Source of the DNA: an uncultured Clostridia bacterium | GTDB lineage: Bacteria; Bacillota; Clostridia; Oscillospirales; Oscillospiraceae | Length of the DNA stretch: 64,000 nucleotides | Direction: 5' to 3' | NCBI GenBank assembly: GCA_945915065.1 | Contig: CAMEER010000001.1 | Coordinates: 90,819 to 154,818 of the forward strand | In this document: positions 1-9,077 of the stretch, piece by piece | Layout of the letters: each line of letters begins with the position of its first letter | How positions within the stretch are numbered: the stretch's first letter is position 1 | Made by a program: the position numbers and the translations under genes | The notes under the pieces: generated by a model | Told to the model about the DNA's origin: nothing | The model's database searches: none | The model's input: the letters and a program-made list of their open reading frames with translations, nothing else

Positions 1-2
1 AT

Positions 3-620
3 GTTCTGGCCCTGCGGGGCGACCTGCCCTTCGGCTGGGAAGGCACCAACGGCGACCTGCATTACGCCACTGAACTGGTGAAGTTTATCCGTCAGGAGTT
101 CGGCGACAAGTTCACCATCGCCGTGGCCGGTTCTCCCGAGGGCCATATCCAGTGCCGCTCTCTGGAGGCGGATATCTCCTTCCTGAAGCAGAAGCAGGAC
201 AACGGCGCCGATTACGTGATCTCTCAGCTTTGCTGGGACATGGACCAGTTCCGCTATTGGCTGGACGCCATCCGCGCGGCCGGCGTTACCATGCCCATCG
301 ATGTGGGTATCATGCCCATCACCACTATCTCCGGCACCATCACCAACGCCCTGAGCCGCAACGCCTGCGTGATGGACCGCAAGCTGTGCGAGATCATCTC
401 CAAGTACTGGATCTTCCCCAACCCCTATGATCCCGCCCCCTTTGACGCGGATGCCGAGCAGAAGAAGGCCGACTTCCGCAAGGCCGGTCTGGACTACACC
501 ATCGAGCTGATCGACCAGTATCGCGCCTGCGGTGTGGACGGCATCCACCTGTACGCGCTGAACAAGTACGACGACGTGGCCTACATCGCCAAGAACGCCG
601 GCCTTATTGACCTGATTTGA
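3..620 (+). CDS. metF: methylenetetrahydrofolate reductase (MetF), 5' truncated by window edge
   Basis: Frame 3 is open from the window edge (VLALRGDLPFGWEGTNGDLHYATELVKFIRQEFGDKF...); MetF motifs LRGD, DNGADYVISQLCWD, PIMPITT-like; next to WLP genes. Confidence 0.93.
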   Translation, partial: VLALRGDLPFGWEGTNGDLHYATELVKFIRQEFGDKFTIAVAGSPEGHIQCRSLEADISFLKQKQDNGADYVISQLCWDMDQFRYWLDAIRAAGVTMPIDVGIMPITTISGTITNALSRNACVMDRKLCEIISKYWIFPNPYDPAPFDADAEQKKADFRKAGLDYTIELIDQYRACGVDGIHLYALNKYDDVAYIAKNAGLIDLI

Positions 621-635
621 CATAAGACCCTGTGC

Positions 636-662
636 CCTGCGGGGAGTGATCCTCCCCGCAGG
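636..662 (+). other. intercistronic stem-loop (11-bp stem, 5-nt loop) without T-tract between metF and cooC
   Basis: CCTGCGGGGAG-TGATC-CTCCCCGCAGG perfect inverted repeat, followed by CGACGCAAAAGG. Confidence 0.7.
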
Positions 663-683
663 CGACGCAAAAGGAAAGATACT

Positions 684-1454
684 ATGGGAAAGACACATAT
701 TATTGCAGTGGCAGGCAAGGGTGGCGTCGGCAAAACGACCACCTGCGGCATGCTGATCGACTATCTGTGCAAGGCGGGCAAGGGCCCGCTGCTGGTAGTG
801 GATGCCGACGCCAATTCCAACCTGAACGAGGTGCTGGGCGTGGAAGTGGAGACCACGCTGGGCGACATCCGTGAGGAGATGGCACAGGCGGAGAAAAACG
901 GCACTGTGCCGCCCAGCATGACCAAGGCGGATTACGCTGAGATGAAGTTCAGCTCCGCCCTGGTGGAGGAGGACGACTATGACATGCTGGTCATGGGCCG
1001 GACCCAGGGCAAGGGCTGCTACTGCTTTGTCAACGGCGTGCTGAAAACGCAGATCGACAAGTACGTCGGCAACTACAAATATATGATCATCGACAACGAG
1101 GCCGGGCTGGAGCATATCAGCCGCGGCACCCTGCCCCATGTGGACACCATGCTGCTGATCTCGGATTGCTCGCGGCGGGGTATCCAGGCGGCCGGCAGGA
1201 TCGCCGAGATGATCCGGGAGCTGGAGCTGAAGCCCGGCACCATGAAGCTGATCGTCAACCGTGCGCCGGGCGGAGAGCTGAATCCCGGCGTGGCGGAGGA
1301 GATCGAAAAATACCACCTGGAGCTGGCAGGCGTACTGCCCCAGGACGATACGGTTTACGCCTATGACTGCGAAGGAAAGCCCAGTTCGCAGGTCCCCGAC
1401 AGCGCGCCGGTGAAGAAGGCCCTGGCCGGGATCATCAAGGAACTGAATCTCTAA
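684..1454 (+). CDS. cooC: CooC-type CODH/ACS nickel-insertion/maturation ATPase
   Basis: GKGGVGKTTT deviant Walker A, DADANSNLNEVLG, GCYC motif, IIDNEAGLEHISRG; WLP context. Confidence 0.92.
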   Translation: MGKTHIIAVAGKGGVGKTTTCGMLIDYLCKAGKGPLLVVDADANSNLNEVLGVEVETTLGDIREEMAQAEKNGTVPPSMTKADYAEMKFSSALVEEDDYDMLVMGRTQGKGCYCFVNGVLKTQIDKYVGNYKYMIIDNEAGLEHISRGTLPHVDTMLLISDCSRRGIQAAGRIAEMIRELELKPGTMKLIVNRAPGGELNPGVAEEIEKYHLELAGVLPQDDTVYAYDCEGKPSSQVPDSAPVKKALAGIIKELNL

Positions 1455-1485
1455 AAATAACATCAACTAAGGGGGATCTGTCAAG

Positions 1486-2430
1486 ATGTCTTTCGTTCCC
1501 AAGAAACAGACGTACAATGCCCGCATCAATGAGGTGGTTCTGGGCGTTGGTGAAAAAGCGGTGACCATCGGCGGCCAGAATGTGCTGGCGTTCCACACCT
1601 TCGACGCGGAGATCGCCAACGCGCCCAAGATCGGCGTGGAGCTGACCGACGCCGGTATGGCTATGTGCACCATGCCCGGCGAGCAGAAGTTCTATGAGGG
1701 CTGCGCCACGGTGGCCGATATGGCGAAGCGCGCGGAGACCATGGAGGGCGCGTCCTTTATCTGCCTGCATCTGGAGGGCGCCGATCCCAACGGTGAGAAC
1801 AAGTCCGTGGACGAGTGTGTGGCGCTGGCCAAGTCCGTGGCCGACGCCACCGACATGCCGCTGGTGATCATGGGCTGCAAGAATATCGAGAAGGACACCG
1901 AGCTGTTCAACAAGATCGCCGAGGCGCTGTCCGGCAAGAACATTCTGGTGCTGTCCGCCCGTGACGAGAATTACAAGGCCATCGGCGCCGGCGCCGGCCT
2001 GGCCTACGGCCAGAAGGTGGGCGCGGAGTCCGCCGTGGATATCAACCTGGCCAAGCAGTTGAACACCGTTATGACCCAGCTGGGCGTCAACGCCCAGTCC
2101 ATCGTGATGAACATCGGCTCCGCCGCCGCCGGTTACGGCTTTGAGTATGTGGCCTCCACGCTGGATCGCGTGAAGGACGCCGCTCTGAGCCAGTCCGACG
2201 CCATGCTGCAGATGCCCATTATCACCCCCGTGTCCGCCGATACCTGGGGCGTGAAGGAGTCCATCATGCCTGAGGCCGACATGCCCGAGTGGGGCTCCCA
2301 GGAAGAACGCGGCATCGAGATGGAGATCGTTACCGCCGCCGCCGTGCTGGCCAGCGGCAGCGACGCCGTCATCATGCGCCACCCCGAAGCCATCCGCACC
2401 ATCGCCGCCATGATCGGCGAGTTGGTCTGA
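1486..2430 (+). CDS. acsD: corrinoid iron-sulfur protein small subunit (CODH/ACS delta)
   Basis: MSFVPKKQTYNARINEVVLGVGEKAVTIGG...; AcsD-like barrel; adjacent to acsC. Confidence 0.93.
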   Translation: MSFVPKKQTYNARINEVVLGVGEKAVTIGGQNVLAFHTFDAEIANAPKIGVELTDAGMAMCTMPGEQKFYEGCATVADMAKRAETMEGASFICLHLEGADPNGENKSVDECVALAKSVADATDMPLVIMGCKNIEKDTELFNKIAEALSGKNILVLSARDENYKAIGAGAGLAYGQKVGAESAVDINLAKQLNTVMTQLGVNAQSIVMNIGSAAAGYGFEYVASTLDRVKDAALSQSDAMLQMPIITPVSADTWGVKESIMPEADMPEWGSQEERGIEMEIVTAAAVLASGSDAVIMRHPEAIRTIAAMIGELV

Positions 2431-2452
2431 CGCGGAAAGGAGGAAGCAAACA

Positions 2453-4729
2453 ATGGCTGTAAAAGGTTTAGATATTTTCAAGCTGTCCCCGAAGAAGAAC
2501 TGCAAGGAGTGCGGCGTGCCCACCTGTATGGCATTCTGCATGAAGGTGGCCCAGGGCGCGCTGCCCATCGAGAAGTGCCCCTATATGTCCGACGAGGCCA
2601 TCGCCCTGCTGAGCGAGGCGACCGCGCCTCCCATGAAGGCCATCGAAGTCGGCGGCATGAAGCTGGGCGGCGAGACCGTGATGATGCGTCATGAAAAGAC
2701 CTTCGTCAACCGCAACCGCTTTGCCGTGTCCCTGTGCACCTGCATGGACGACGCCGCTGTGGACGCCAAGATCGCCGAGATGAAGGCCGTGGATTACGAG
2801 CGTATCGGCGAGCGTGAGTATGTGGAGTTCCTGCTGATCCATGACGCCGGCGACGGCGCACGGCTGGCGGAGCTGTGCAAGAAGGCTGCCGCAACTGAGC
2901 GTGCCGTCATTATCGACACCGAGAGCGTGGACAACGCCAAGCTGGCGCTGGCCGCCATCGGCGACACCAAGCCCCTGCTGAACGGCGCCAACAAGGACAA
3001 CTACGAGGCCATGAACGCGCTGGCCGTGGAAGCCGGCGTGGTGCTGGGCGTCAAGGGTGCTGATCTGGCGGAGCTCCACGACACCGTGGCCGCGCTGGAG
3101 AAGCTGGACAACAAGAACCTGGTCATCGACGTGACCGGCGCCACCGTGAAGGAGACCTTCGCCAATGCCGTGCTGGTGCGCCGCACCGCCCTGAAGGACG
3201 GCGACCGCACCTTTGGCTATCCCTCTATCGTGAATCTGGCCAAGCTGTGCCGCGGCGATGTACATATGGAGGCCGCTCTGGCGGCTGTGTTCACCATGAA
3301 GTACGGCTCCATCGTGGCCATGGAGACCATGCGCTATGCCGAGGCGCTGCCGCTGTACGGTCTGCGCCAGAACGTGTTCACCGATCCTCAGAAGCCCATG
3401 AAGGTGGAACCGGGCATCTATCCCATCAACGGCGCGACCCCCGATGATCCCTGCGCCCTGACCGTGGACTTCGCTCTGACCTACTTCCTGGTCTCCGGTG
3501 AGCTGGAGCGCTCCAAGGTGCCGGTGAACCTGCTGATCACCGATGCGTCCGGTATGTCCGTGCTGACCGCATGGGCCGCCGGTAAGTTCTCCTCCGGCTC
3601 CATCAAGAAGTTCTTTGATGAGTACGATATCGCCGGCAAGATCAACAACCGCACCCTGATCATCCCCGGCAAGGCCGCTGTGATGAAGGGCGACATTCAG
3701 GATAAGCTGCCCGACTGGAACGTGGTGGTGGGCACCCGCGAGGCCGTGGAGCTGGTGAAGTACCTGCGCGACGGCGAACACGTCAAGGCCGCCGAGGCCG
3801 TGGCCGCCTCCAAGAAGCCGGCCGACGAGAAAAAGGCCGTTGTGGACGCCGACGCTCCGCTGGACTTCGAGAAGATCGCCATGTCTATCCCCGAGATCAA
3901 GGTGGTGGATATGGGCGTCAGCTACAAGCAGCGCGATCCCAACTCCCCCAAGTTCGTCACCATCGGCGAGCGCATCCACTGCATCAGCCCCGTGATCCGC
4001 GAGGCCATGAACAACATGGATCCCGAGCCGATCCTGAAGCGTGCCGCCGAGCAGATCAAGGCCGGCGCCACCTATCTGGACGTGAACATCGGCCCCGCCG
4101 AGTCCAACGGCCCCGAGCTGATGACCTGGGCGGTGAAGCTGCTGCAGGAGAACTTCAACAACGTGCCTCTGGCACTGGATACCGCCAACAAGAAGGCCAT
4201 CGAGGCCGGCATCCGGGTGTACAACCGCACCAACGGCAAGCCCATCGTCAACTCCGCCGACGCCGGTTCCCGTATTTCCAACATCGATCTGGCGGCCGCC
4301 AACGACGCCATCGTTATCGCCCTGTGCTCCGCCGACGGTATCGCCAAGGACAACGAGGAGCGCATGATGCACTGCCACCACATGCTGGAGCGCGGCCTGA
4401 GTCTGGGCATGGACGCTTCCGACCTGTGGTTCGACCCCCTGTTCCTGGTGGTCAAGGGTATGCAGGATAAGCAGATGGACGTGCTGAACGCCATCAAGAT
4501 GTTCGCCGACGAGGGCCTGAAGTCCACCGGCGGCCTCAGCAACAACTCCAACGGCGCTCCCAAGGCCGTCCGTCCCATTCTGGACTCCACGCTGGTGGCC
4601 ATGGCTATGATGCAGGGTCTGACCTCCGCCATCGTCAACCCCAACGACCTGCGCCTGATGGAGACCATCAAGTCCTGCGACATCTTCAAGAACCACGTTC
4701 TGTACTCCGACTCCTATCTGGACGAGTAA
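2453..4729 (+). CDS. natural fusion: CFeSP large subunit (AcsC) + methyl-THF:CFeSP methyltransferase (AcsE), 758 aa
   Basis: N-terminal KNCKECGVPTCMAFCMKVAQG 4Fe-4S motif and AcsC barrel; C-terminal pterin-binding half from ~residue 500 (IGERIHCISPVIREAMNNMDPEPILKRAAEQIKAGATYLDVNIGP...GLSNNSNGAPKAVRPILD). Confidence 0.93.
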   Translation: MAVKGLDIFKLSPKKNCKECGVPTCMAFCMKVAQGALPIEKCPYMSDEAIALLSEATAPPMKAIEVGGMKLGGETVMMRHEKTFVNRNRFAVSLCTCMDDAAVDAKIAEMKAVDYERIGEREYVEFLLIHDAGDGARLAELCKKAAATERAVIIDTESVDNAKLALAAIGDTKPLLNGANKDNYEAMNALAVEAGVVLGVKGADLAELHDTVAALEKLDNKNLVIDVTGATVKETFANAVLVRRTALKDGDRTFGYPSIVNLAKLCRGDVHMEAALAAVFTMKYGSIVAMETMRYAEALPLYGLRQNVFTDPQKPMKVEPGIYPINGATPDDPCALTVDFALTYFLVSGELERSKVPVNLLITDASGMSVLTAWAAGKFSSGSIKKFFDEYDIAGKINNRTLIIPGKAAVMKGDIQDKLPDWNVVVGTREAVELVKYLRDGEHVKAAEAVAASKKPADEKKAVVDADAPLDFEKIAMSIPEIKVVDMGVSYKQRDPNSPKFVTIGERIHCISPVIREAMNNMDPEPILKRAAEQIKAGATYLDVNIGPAESNGPELMTWAVKLLQENFNNVPLALDTANKKAIEAGIRVYNRTNGKPIVNSADAGSRISNIDLAAANDAIVIALCSADGIAKDNEERMMHCHHMLERGLSLGMDASDLWFDPLFLVVKGMQDKQMDVLNAIKMFADEGLKSTGGLSNNSNGAPKAVRPILDSTLVAMAMMQGLTSAIVNPNDLRLMETIKSCDIFKNHVLYSDSYLDE

Positions 4730-4875
4730 AGCGGCGAAAGGGCTTCGCTTTTCTGACGGAAAGAGGAATATATTGACTGCGCGCGCCCTGCGGGCACACT
4801 TGCAGCCTGAGGGAAAGAGGATGAAACGGACCTGCGCCGCACATGGCGCAGACGCTGCGAGATTTTGAGCTTCTG

Positions 4876-4909
4876 CCTCCCGCCGTCACACGGCGGCGGG
4901 AGGTTTTGG
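4876..4909 (+). terminator. terminator/attenuator-like hairpin between acsCE and acsB
   Basis: CCTCCCGCCG-loop-CGGCGGGAGG followed by TTTT, 36 nt upstream of acsB start. Confidence 0.65.
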
Positions 4910-4944
4910 CACATCCACGAATTTTTTTATAGGAGGATCTACCT

Positions 4945-7080
4945 ATGAGCGTATTAACCGACCTGATCTATGGCGGTTCCAACGCCGTGGCCGGCCTGAC
5001 GGAAGGCGCAGTCAACGACGCGATCGCCAAATACGGCGCAGACAAAGAAATCGCATTTCCCGATACCGCGTACTTTTTCCCGACGATCTATGCCGCCACC
5101 GGCGTGAAAGTCAAAACATTGGGTGATCTGCCTGCCTGCGTGGGCGTGCTGAAAAGCCTGATCACCAATCAGGAGGATCTGGGCCAGGCGCTGAACGCCG
5201 GTCTTGCCACCGCCGTGGGCGCTGAGATCCTGGAGGGCCTGAAGTTTGTGGAGCCCAAGGACGCCTATGAGCAGGCCGCCGTGCCCGGTATCGGCTTCGT
5301 ACCCGACCCCATCATCCGTTCTCTGGGCGTGCCGCTGGTCACCGGCGACATCCCCGGCGTGGCGGTGGTGCTGGGCAAGGCGGAAAACCCGGAGGATGCC
5401 GTGAAGGTGGTCAAGGACTATCAGTCCAAGGGCATTATGACCTTCATGGTGGGCGACGTCATTGAGCAGTGCGCCGAGGGCGGCGTGAAAATGGGCCTTG
5501 AGTTCCGTGTGATCCCGCTGGGTCACGACGTGACCTCCGTTATCCATGTGGTGACCGTGGCCATCCGCGCCGCGCTGATCTTCGGCAACGTGCAGCCCGG
5601 CGATCTGGCCGGCCTGCTGGCCTACACCAAGGAGCGCGTACCCGCCTTCGTCAACACCTTCGGCGCTATCGACAGCGTGGTGGTCTCTGCCGGCGCCGGC
5701 GCCATCGCGCTGGGCTTCCCCGTTGTGGTGGACATTGATCTGGGCGAGAATCAGGTGCCCGGCGCGCTGGAGTCCGTGCTGGATCACAGCGAGACCGTGA
5801 AGCGCTCTCTGGAGCTGCGAAACATCAAGATCAAGTCCAAGGATCTGCCTATCCCTGTGGCCTTCTCCGCCGCCTTTGAGGGCGAGATCATCCGTAAGGC
5901 TGACGTGAAGGCGGAGTTCTGGTCCTCCAAGAATCCCACCTGCGAGCTGGTGCTGATGAAGGACGCCGACCAGGTGGAGGATCATAAGATCACGCTGATC
6001 GGCCCGGACATCGACTCCGGCGATCTGGAATACGCCATGGGCACCTTTATCGAGGTCTATGGCAAGAAGATGCAGGCCGACTTTGAGTCTGTCATCGAGC
6101 GCAAGATCCATGCATGGTTCAACTACATGGAGGGCGTGATGCACACCGGCCAGCGGAACCTGCTGCGTGTCCGCGTGTCCAACGACGCCTTTGAAAAGGG
6201 CCTGCGCATGAAGGACTTCGGCGAAGTGCTGTACCATATGATCATGGATGAGTTCGACGCCGTTGTGGATAAGTGCCAGATCACCCTGATCACCGATCCC
6301 GCTGAAACCAAGAAGCTGCTGGAGGAGCAGGCGATGCCCCGCTACAATATGCGTGACGACCGGCTGGCCTCCATGTCCGATGAGTCTGTGGATCAGTTCT
6401 ATACCTGCATCCTGTGCCAGTCCTTCGCCCCCGCCCACTGCTGTGTGGTAACGCCGGAGCGTCTGGGCCTGTGCGGCGCTGTGTCCTGGCTGGACGCCAA
6501 GGCCACCTATGAGCTGAACCCCAACGGCCCGTCTCAGCCTATCCCCAAGGAGGGCTGTCTTGACGAGCGCACCGGCAGCTATGAGACCGTCAACGAGACG
6601 GTAAAGAACGCCACCCACGGCGCCGTGGAGTCTGTGACGCTGTACTCCATTCTGGAGGATCCCATGACCTCCTGCGGCTGCTTCGAGTGCATCTGCGGCA
6701 TTGAGCCCATGTCCAACGGCTTTATCGTGGTCAACCGCGAGTACAGCGGCACCACTCCCGTGGGTATGACCTTCGGCGAGCTGGCCTCCTGCACCGGCGG
6801 CGGCGTTCAGACCCCCGGCTATATGGGCCATGGCCGTCACTTCATCTCCTCCAAGAAGTTCATCCACGCCGAGGGCGGCATCGAGCGTATCGTGTGGATG
6901 CCCAAGGAGCTGAAGGACGATGTGGCCGCCCGCCTCAACAAGACCGCCATGGAGCTGTACGGCATCGAGAACTTCAGCGATATGATCGCCGACGAGACCA
7001 TCTGCACCGACTGCGACGCGCTGATGGAGTTCCTGACGGAGAAGAACCATCCCGTGCTGGGCATGGATCCCCTGATGTAA
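4945..7080 (+). CDS. acsB: CO-methylating acetyl-CoA synthase (ACS) catalytic subunit
   Basis: A-cluster region SCGCFECICGIEPMSNGFIVVNREYSGTTPVGMTFGELASCTGGGVQTPG; FYTCILCQSFAPAHCCVVTPERLGLCGA. Confidence 0.96.
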   Translation: MSVLTDLIYGGSNAVAGLTEGAVNDAIAKYGADKEIAFPDTAYFFPTIYAATGVKVKTLGDLPACVGVLKSLITNQEDLGQALNAGLATAVGAEILEGLKFVEPKDAYEQAAVPGIGFVPDPIIRSLGVPLVTGDIPGVAVVLGKAENPEDAVKVVKDYQSKGIMTFMVGDVIEQCAEGGVKMGLEFRVIPLGHDVTSVIHVVTVAIRAALIFGNVQPGDLAGLLAYTKERVPAFVNTFGAIDSVVVSAGAGAIALGFPVVVDIDLGENQVPGALESVLDHSETVKRSLELRNIKIKSKDLPIPVAFSAAFEGEIIRKADVKAEFWSSKNPTCELVLMKDADQVEDHKITLIGPDIDSGDLEYAMGTFIEVYGKKMQADFESVIERKIHAWFNYMEGVMHTGQRNLLRVRVSNDAFEKGLRMKDFGEVLYHMIMDEFDAVVDKCQITLITDPAETKKLLEEQAMPRYNMRDDRLASMSDESVDQFYTCILCQSFAPAHCCVVTPERLGLCGAVSWLDAKATYELNPNGPSQPIPKEGCLDERTGSYETVNETVKNATHGAVESVTLYSILEDPMTSCGCFECICGIEPMSNGFIVVNREYSGTTPVGMTFGELASCTGGGVQTPGYMGHGRHFISSKKFIHAEGGIERIVWMPKELKDDVAARLNKTAMELYGIENFSDMIADETICTDCDALMEFLTEKNHPVLGMDPLM

Positions 7081-7084
7081 CCAA

Positions 7085-7122
7085 TTTCTCTGTGGGGCGG
7101 CGAACGCCGCCCCACAGAGAAA
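7085..7122 (+). other. strong intercistronic stem-loop (17-bp perfect stem, 4-nt loop) without T-tract
   Basis: TTTCTCTGTGGGGCGGC-GAAC-GCCGCCCCACAGAGAAA, then AGCGACCCCAAGGAG. Confidence 0.85.
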
Positions 7123-7143
7123 AGCGACCCCAAGGAGAACGAT

Positions 7144-9075
7144 ATGTATCAGGTCATCTTTACCTTTGAAAACGGCGCCGCGCCAGTGACGGCTACCGCC
7201 GCGCCCGGCGAGACTTTGCTGGAGACTGCCCGTGCCGCCAACGTGGCCATCGACGCCCCCTGCTCCGGCAACGGCTCCTGCGGCAAGTGCCGCGTGAAGC
7301 TGCTGGAGGGGGCGGTGGAGGGCTTGCAGACCGGCCACATCACCGACGAGGACTATGCCGCCGGCTGGCGTTTGAGCTGCGCCAGCAAGGTGACGTCCGA
7401 TGTGACGGTGCTGGTGCCGGACATTGCTTCCGCCTACCAGAGCCGCATGAAAACCGCCGATCTGTCCACCGGAGAGGAGATCGCCATCTTTACCCGGCTG
7501 GAGGAGGATCTAAAAGCGGCGGGTGTGGCGTTCAGCAACGACTTCGTGGAGGCGGAGGTCGCCATGGAGGCGCCGACGCTGGAGGATACCATGCCCGACA
7601 CGGAGCGGCTGACGCTGGCGCTGCAGGACGCTCTCGGCTGCGAGGAGGTGCGCCTGGGGTATCCTGTGGTACATAAACTGGCGGCGGTGCTGCGGCACAG
7701 CGGCTTTCATGTGACGGCGGCCGGTACGCTGCGCAGCGGCGTTATGCAGGTGATGGATTTGCGGCCTTTTGACGCGCCGCAGCCCATGTGCGGCCTTGCC
7801 ATTGATATCGGCACCACCACGGTGTCGGCGGTGCTGATGGACCTGAAAACCGGTAAGCTGCTGGCCAAGGGATCCGGCGGCAACGGCCAGATCCGGTACG
7901 GCGCGGACGTGATCAACCGCATTGTGGAGCAGGGACGGCCCGGCGGCGTGGAGCGCCTGCAGAAGGCTATCGTGGAGGAAACTTTGCAGCCGCTGACCAG
8001 GGCGCTGTGCCGCAGCGCCGGCGTGGAGGCGGAGCGTATCCTGCGCTGCTGCGTGGCCTCCAACACCACCATGAACCATCTGCTGCTGGGCGTGGACGCC
8101 GATCCCGTGCGGATGGAGCCGTATATCCCCACCTTTTTCCGCTGGGATGGCCTGAAGGCCGGTGACATCCGCCTGATCGCCAATCCCGACGCCAGGGTAG
8201 TGCTGGCCCCCAACATCGGCTCCTATGTGGGCGGCGATATCACCGCCGGTACGCTGACCAGCCGGATCTGGGATAAGGACGAATTTTCCCTGTTCATCGA
8301 TCTGGGCACCAACGGCGAAATTGTGTTCGGCAACCGGGACTTTATGATGTCCTGCGCCTGCTCCGCAGGTCCCGCCTTTGAGGGCGGCGACATCTCCTGC
8401 GGCATGCGGGCCACCGACGGCGCGGTGGAGGCCGTGACCATCGACCGGGAGACGCTGGAGCCGGTGCTGTCCATTGTGGGTAAGCCGGGCCAGAAACCGG
8501 TGGGCATCTGCGGCAGCGGTATCATCGACGTGATCGCCGAGCTGTACCGCACCTCCGCCATCTCCGCCAAGGGGCATTTTGTGCGGGAGAACCGCCGTAT
8601 CCTCCGGGATGAGCACGGCATGGGCCGCTATGTGCTGGCCTTCGGCAGCGAGAGCGACACGGGCCGGGAGATCGCCATCACCGAGGTGGATATCGAGTGC
8701 TTCATCCGGGCCAAGGGCGCCATCTTCTCCGCCATCCACATCATGCTCTCCTCGCTGGATATGGACGTCAGCGTGCTGGAGCATATCTATGTGGCGGGCG
8801 GCATCGGCAGCGGTATCAATATGGACAATGCCGTGCGCATCGGCATGTTCCCCGATGTGGACCGGGAGCTGTTCACCTATATCGGCAATTCCTCACTGAC
8901 GGGCGCTTACGCGCTGACGCTGTCCACAGCGGCGGAGGAGAAGGTCCACCAGCTGGCCAGCAACATGACCTATCTGGAGCTGTCCACCGAGCCGCGCTAC
9001 ATGGAGGAATTTGTGGCGGCCTGCTTCCTGCCCCATACCGACCGGGAGCTGTTCCCGTCCAGCGTACAGGAGTGA
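7144..9075 (+). CDS. acsV: reductive activator of corrinoid Fe-S protein (AcsV/RACo-type: N-terminal 2Fe-2S ferredoxin + ASKHA ATPase)
   Basis: CSGNGSCGKCRVKLLEG 2Fe-2S motif; GLAIDIGTTTVSAVLMDL, DLGTNGEIVFGN, GGIGSGINMDNAVRIG. Confidence 0.9.
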   Translation: MYQVIFTFENGAAPVTATAAPGETLLETARAANVAIDAPCSGNGSCGKCRVKLLEGAVEGLQTGHITDEDYAAGWRLSCASKVTSDVTVLVPDIASAYQSRMKTADLSTGEEIAIFTRLEEDLKAAGVAFSNDFVEAEVAMEAPTLEDTMPDTERLTLALQDALGCEEVRLGYPVVHKLAAVLRHSGFHVTAAGTLRSGVMQVMDLRPFDAPQPMCGLAIDIGTTTVSAVLMDLKTGKLLAKGSGGNGQIRYGADVINRIVEQGRPGGVERLQKAIVEETLQPLTRALCRSAGVEAERILRCCVASNTTMNHLLLGVDADPVRMEPYIPTFFRWDGLKAGDIRLIANPDARVVLAPNIGSYVGGDITAGTLTSRIWDKDEFSLFIDLGTNGEIVFGNRDFMMSCACSAGPAFEGGDISCGMRATDGAVEAVTIDRETLEPVLSIVGKPGQKPVGICGSGIIDVIAELYRTSAISAKGHFVRENRRILRDEHGMGRYVLAFGSESDTGREIAITEVDIECFIRAKGAIFSAIHIMLSSLDMDVSVLEHIYVAGGIGSGINMDNAVRIGMFPDVDRELFTYIGNSSLTGAYALTLSTAAEEKVHQLASNMTYLELSTEPRYMEEFVAACFLPHTDRELFPSSVQE

Positions 9076-9077
9076 CC

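Noticed and set aside
684-1454. Annotating cooC as a MinD/ParA partitioning ATPase
   Set aside because: GCYC motif and CODH/ACS context favour CooC.
2468-4696. 742-aa minus-strand ORF opposite acsC-acsE
   Set aside because: Antisense artefact; composition rich in G/H/V/L/Q and no recognisable domain.
4730-4944. Cobalamin riboswitch upstream of acsB
   Set aside because: No B12-box-like GCCACTG core seen; kept only as an unclassified structured spacer.
4954-7338. 794-aa minus-strand ORF opposite acsB
   Set aside because: Antisense artefact of codon bias; acsB is unambiguous.
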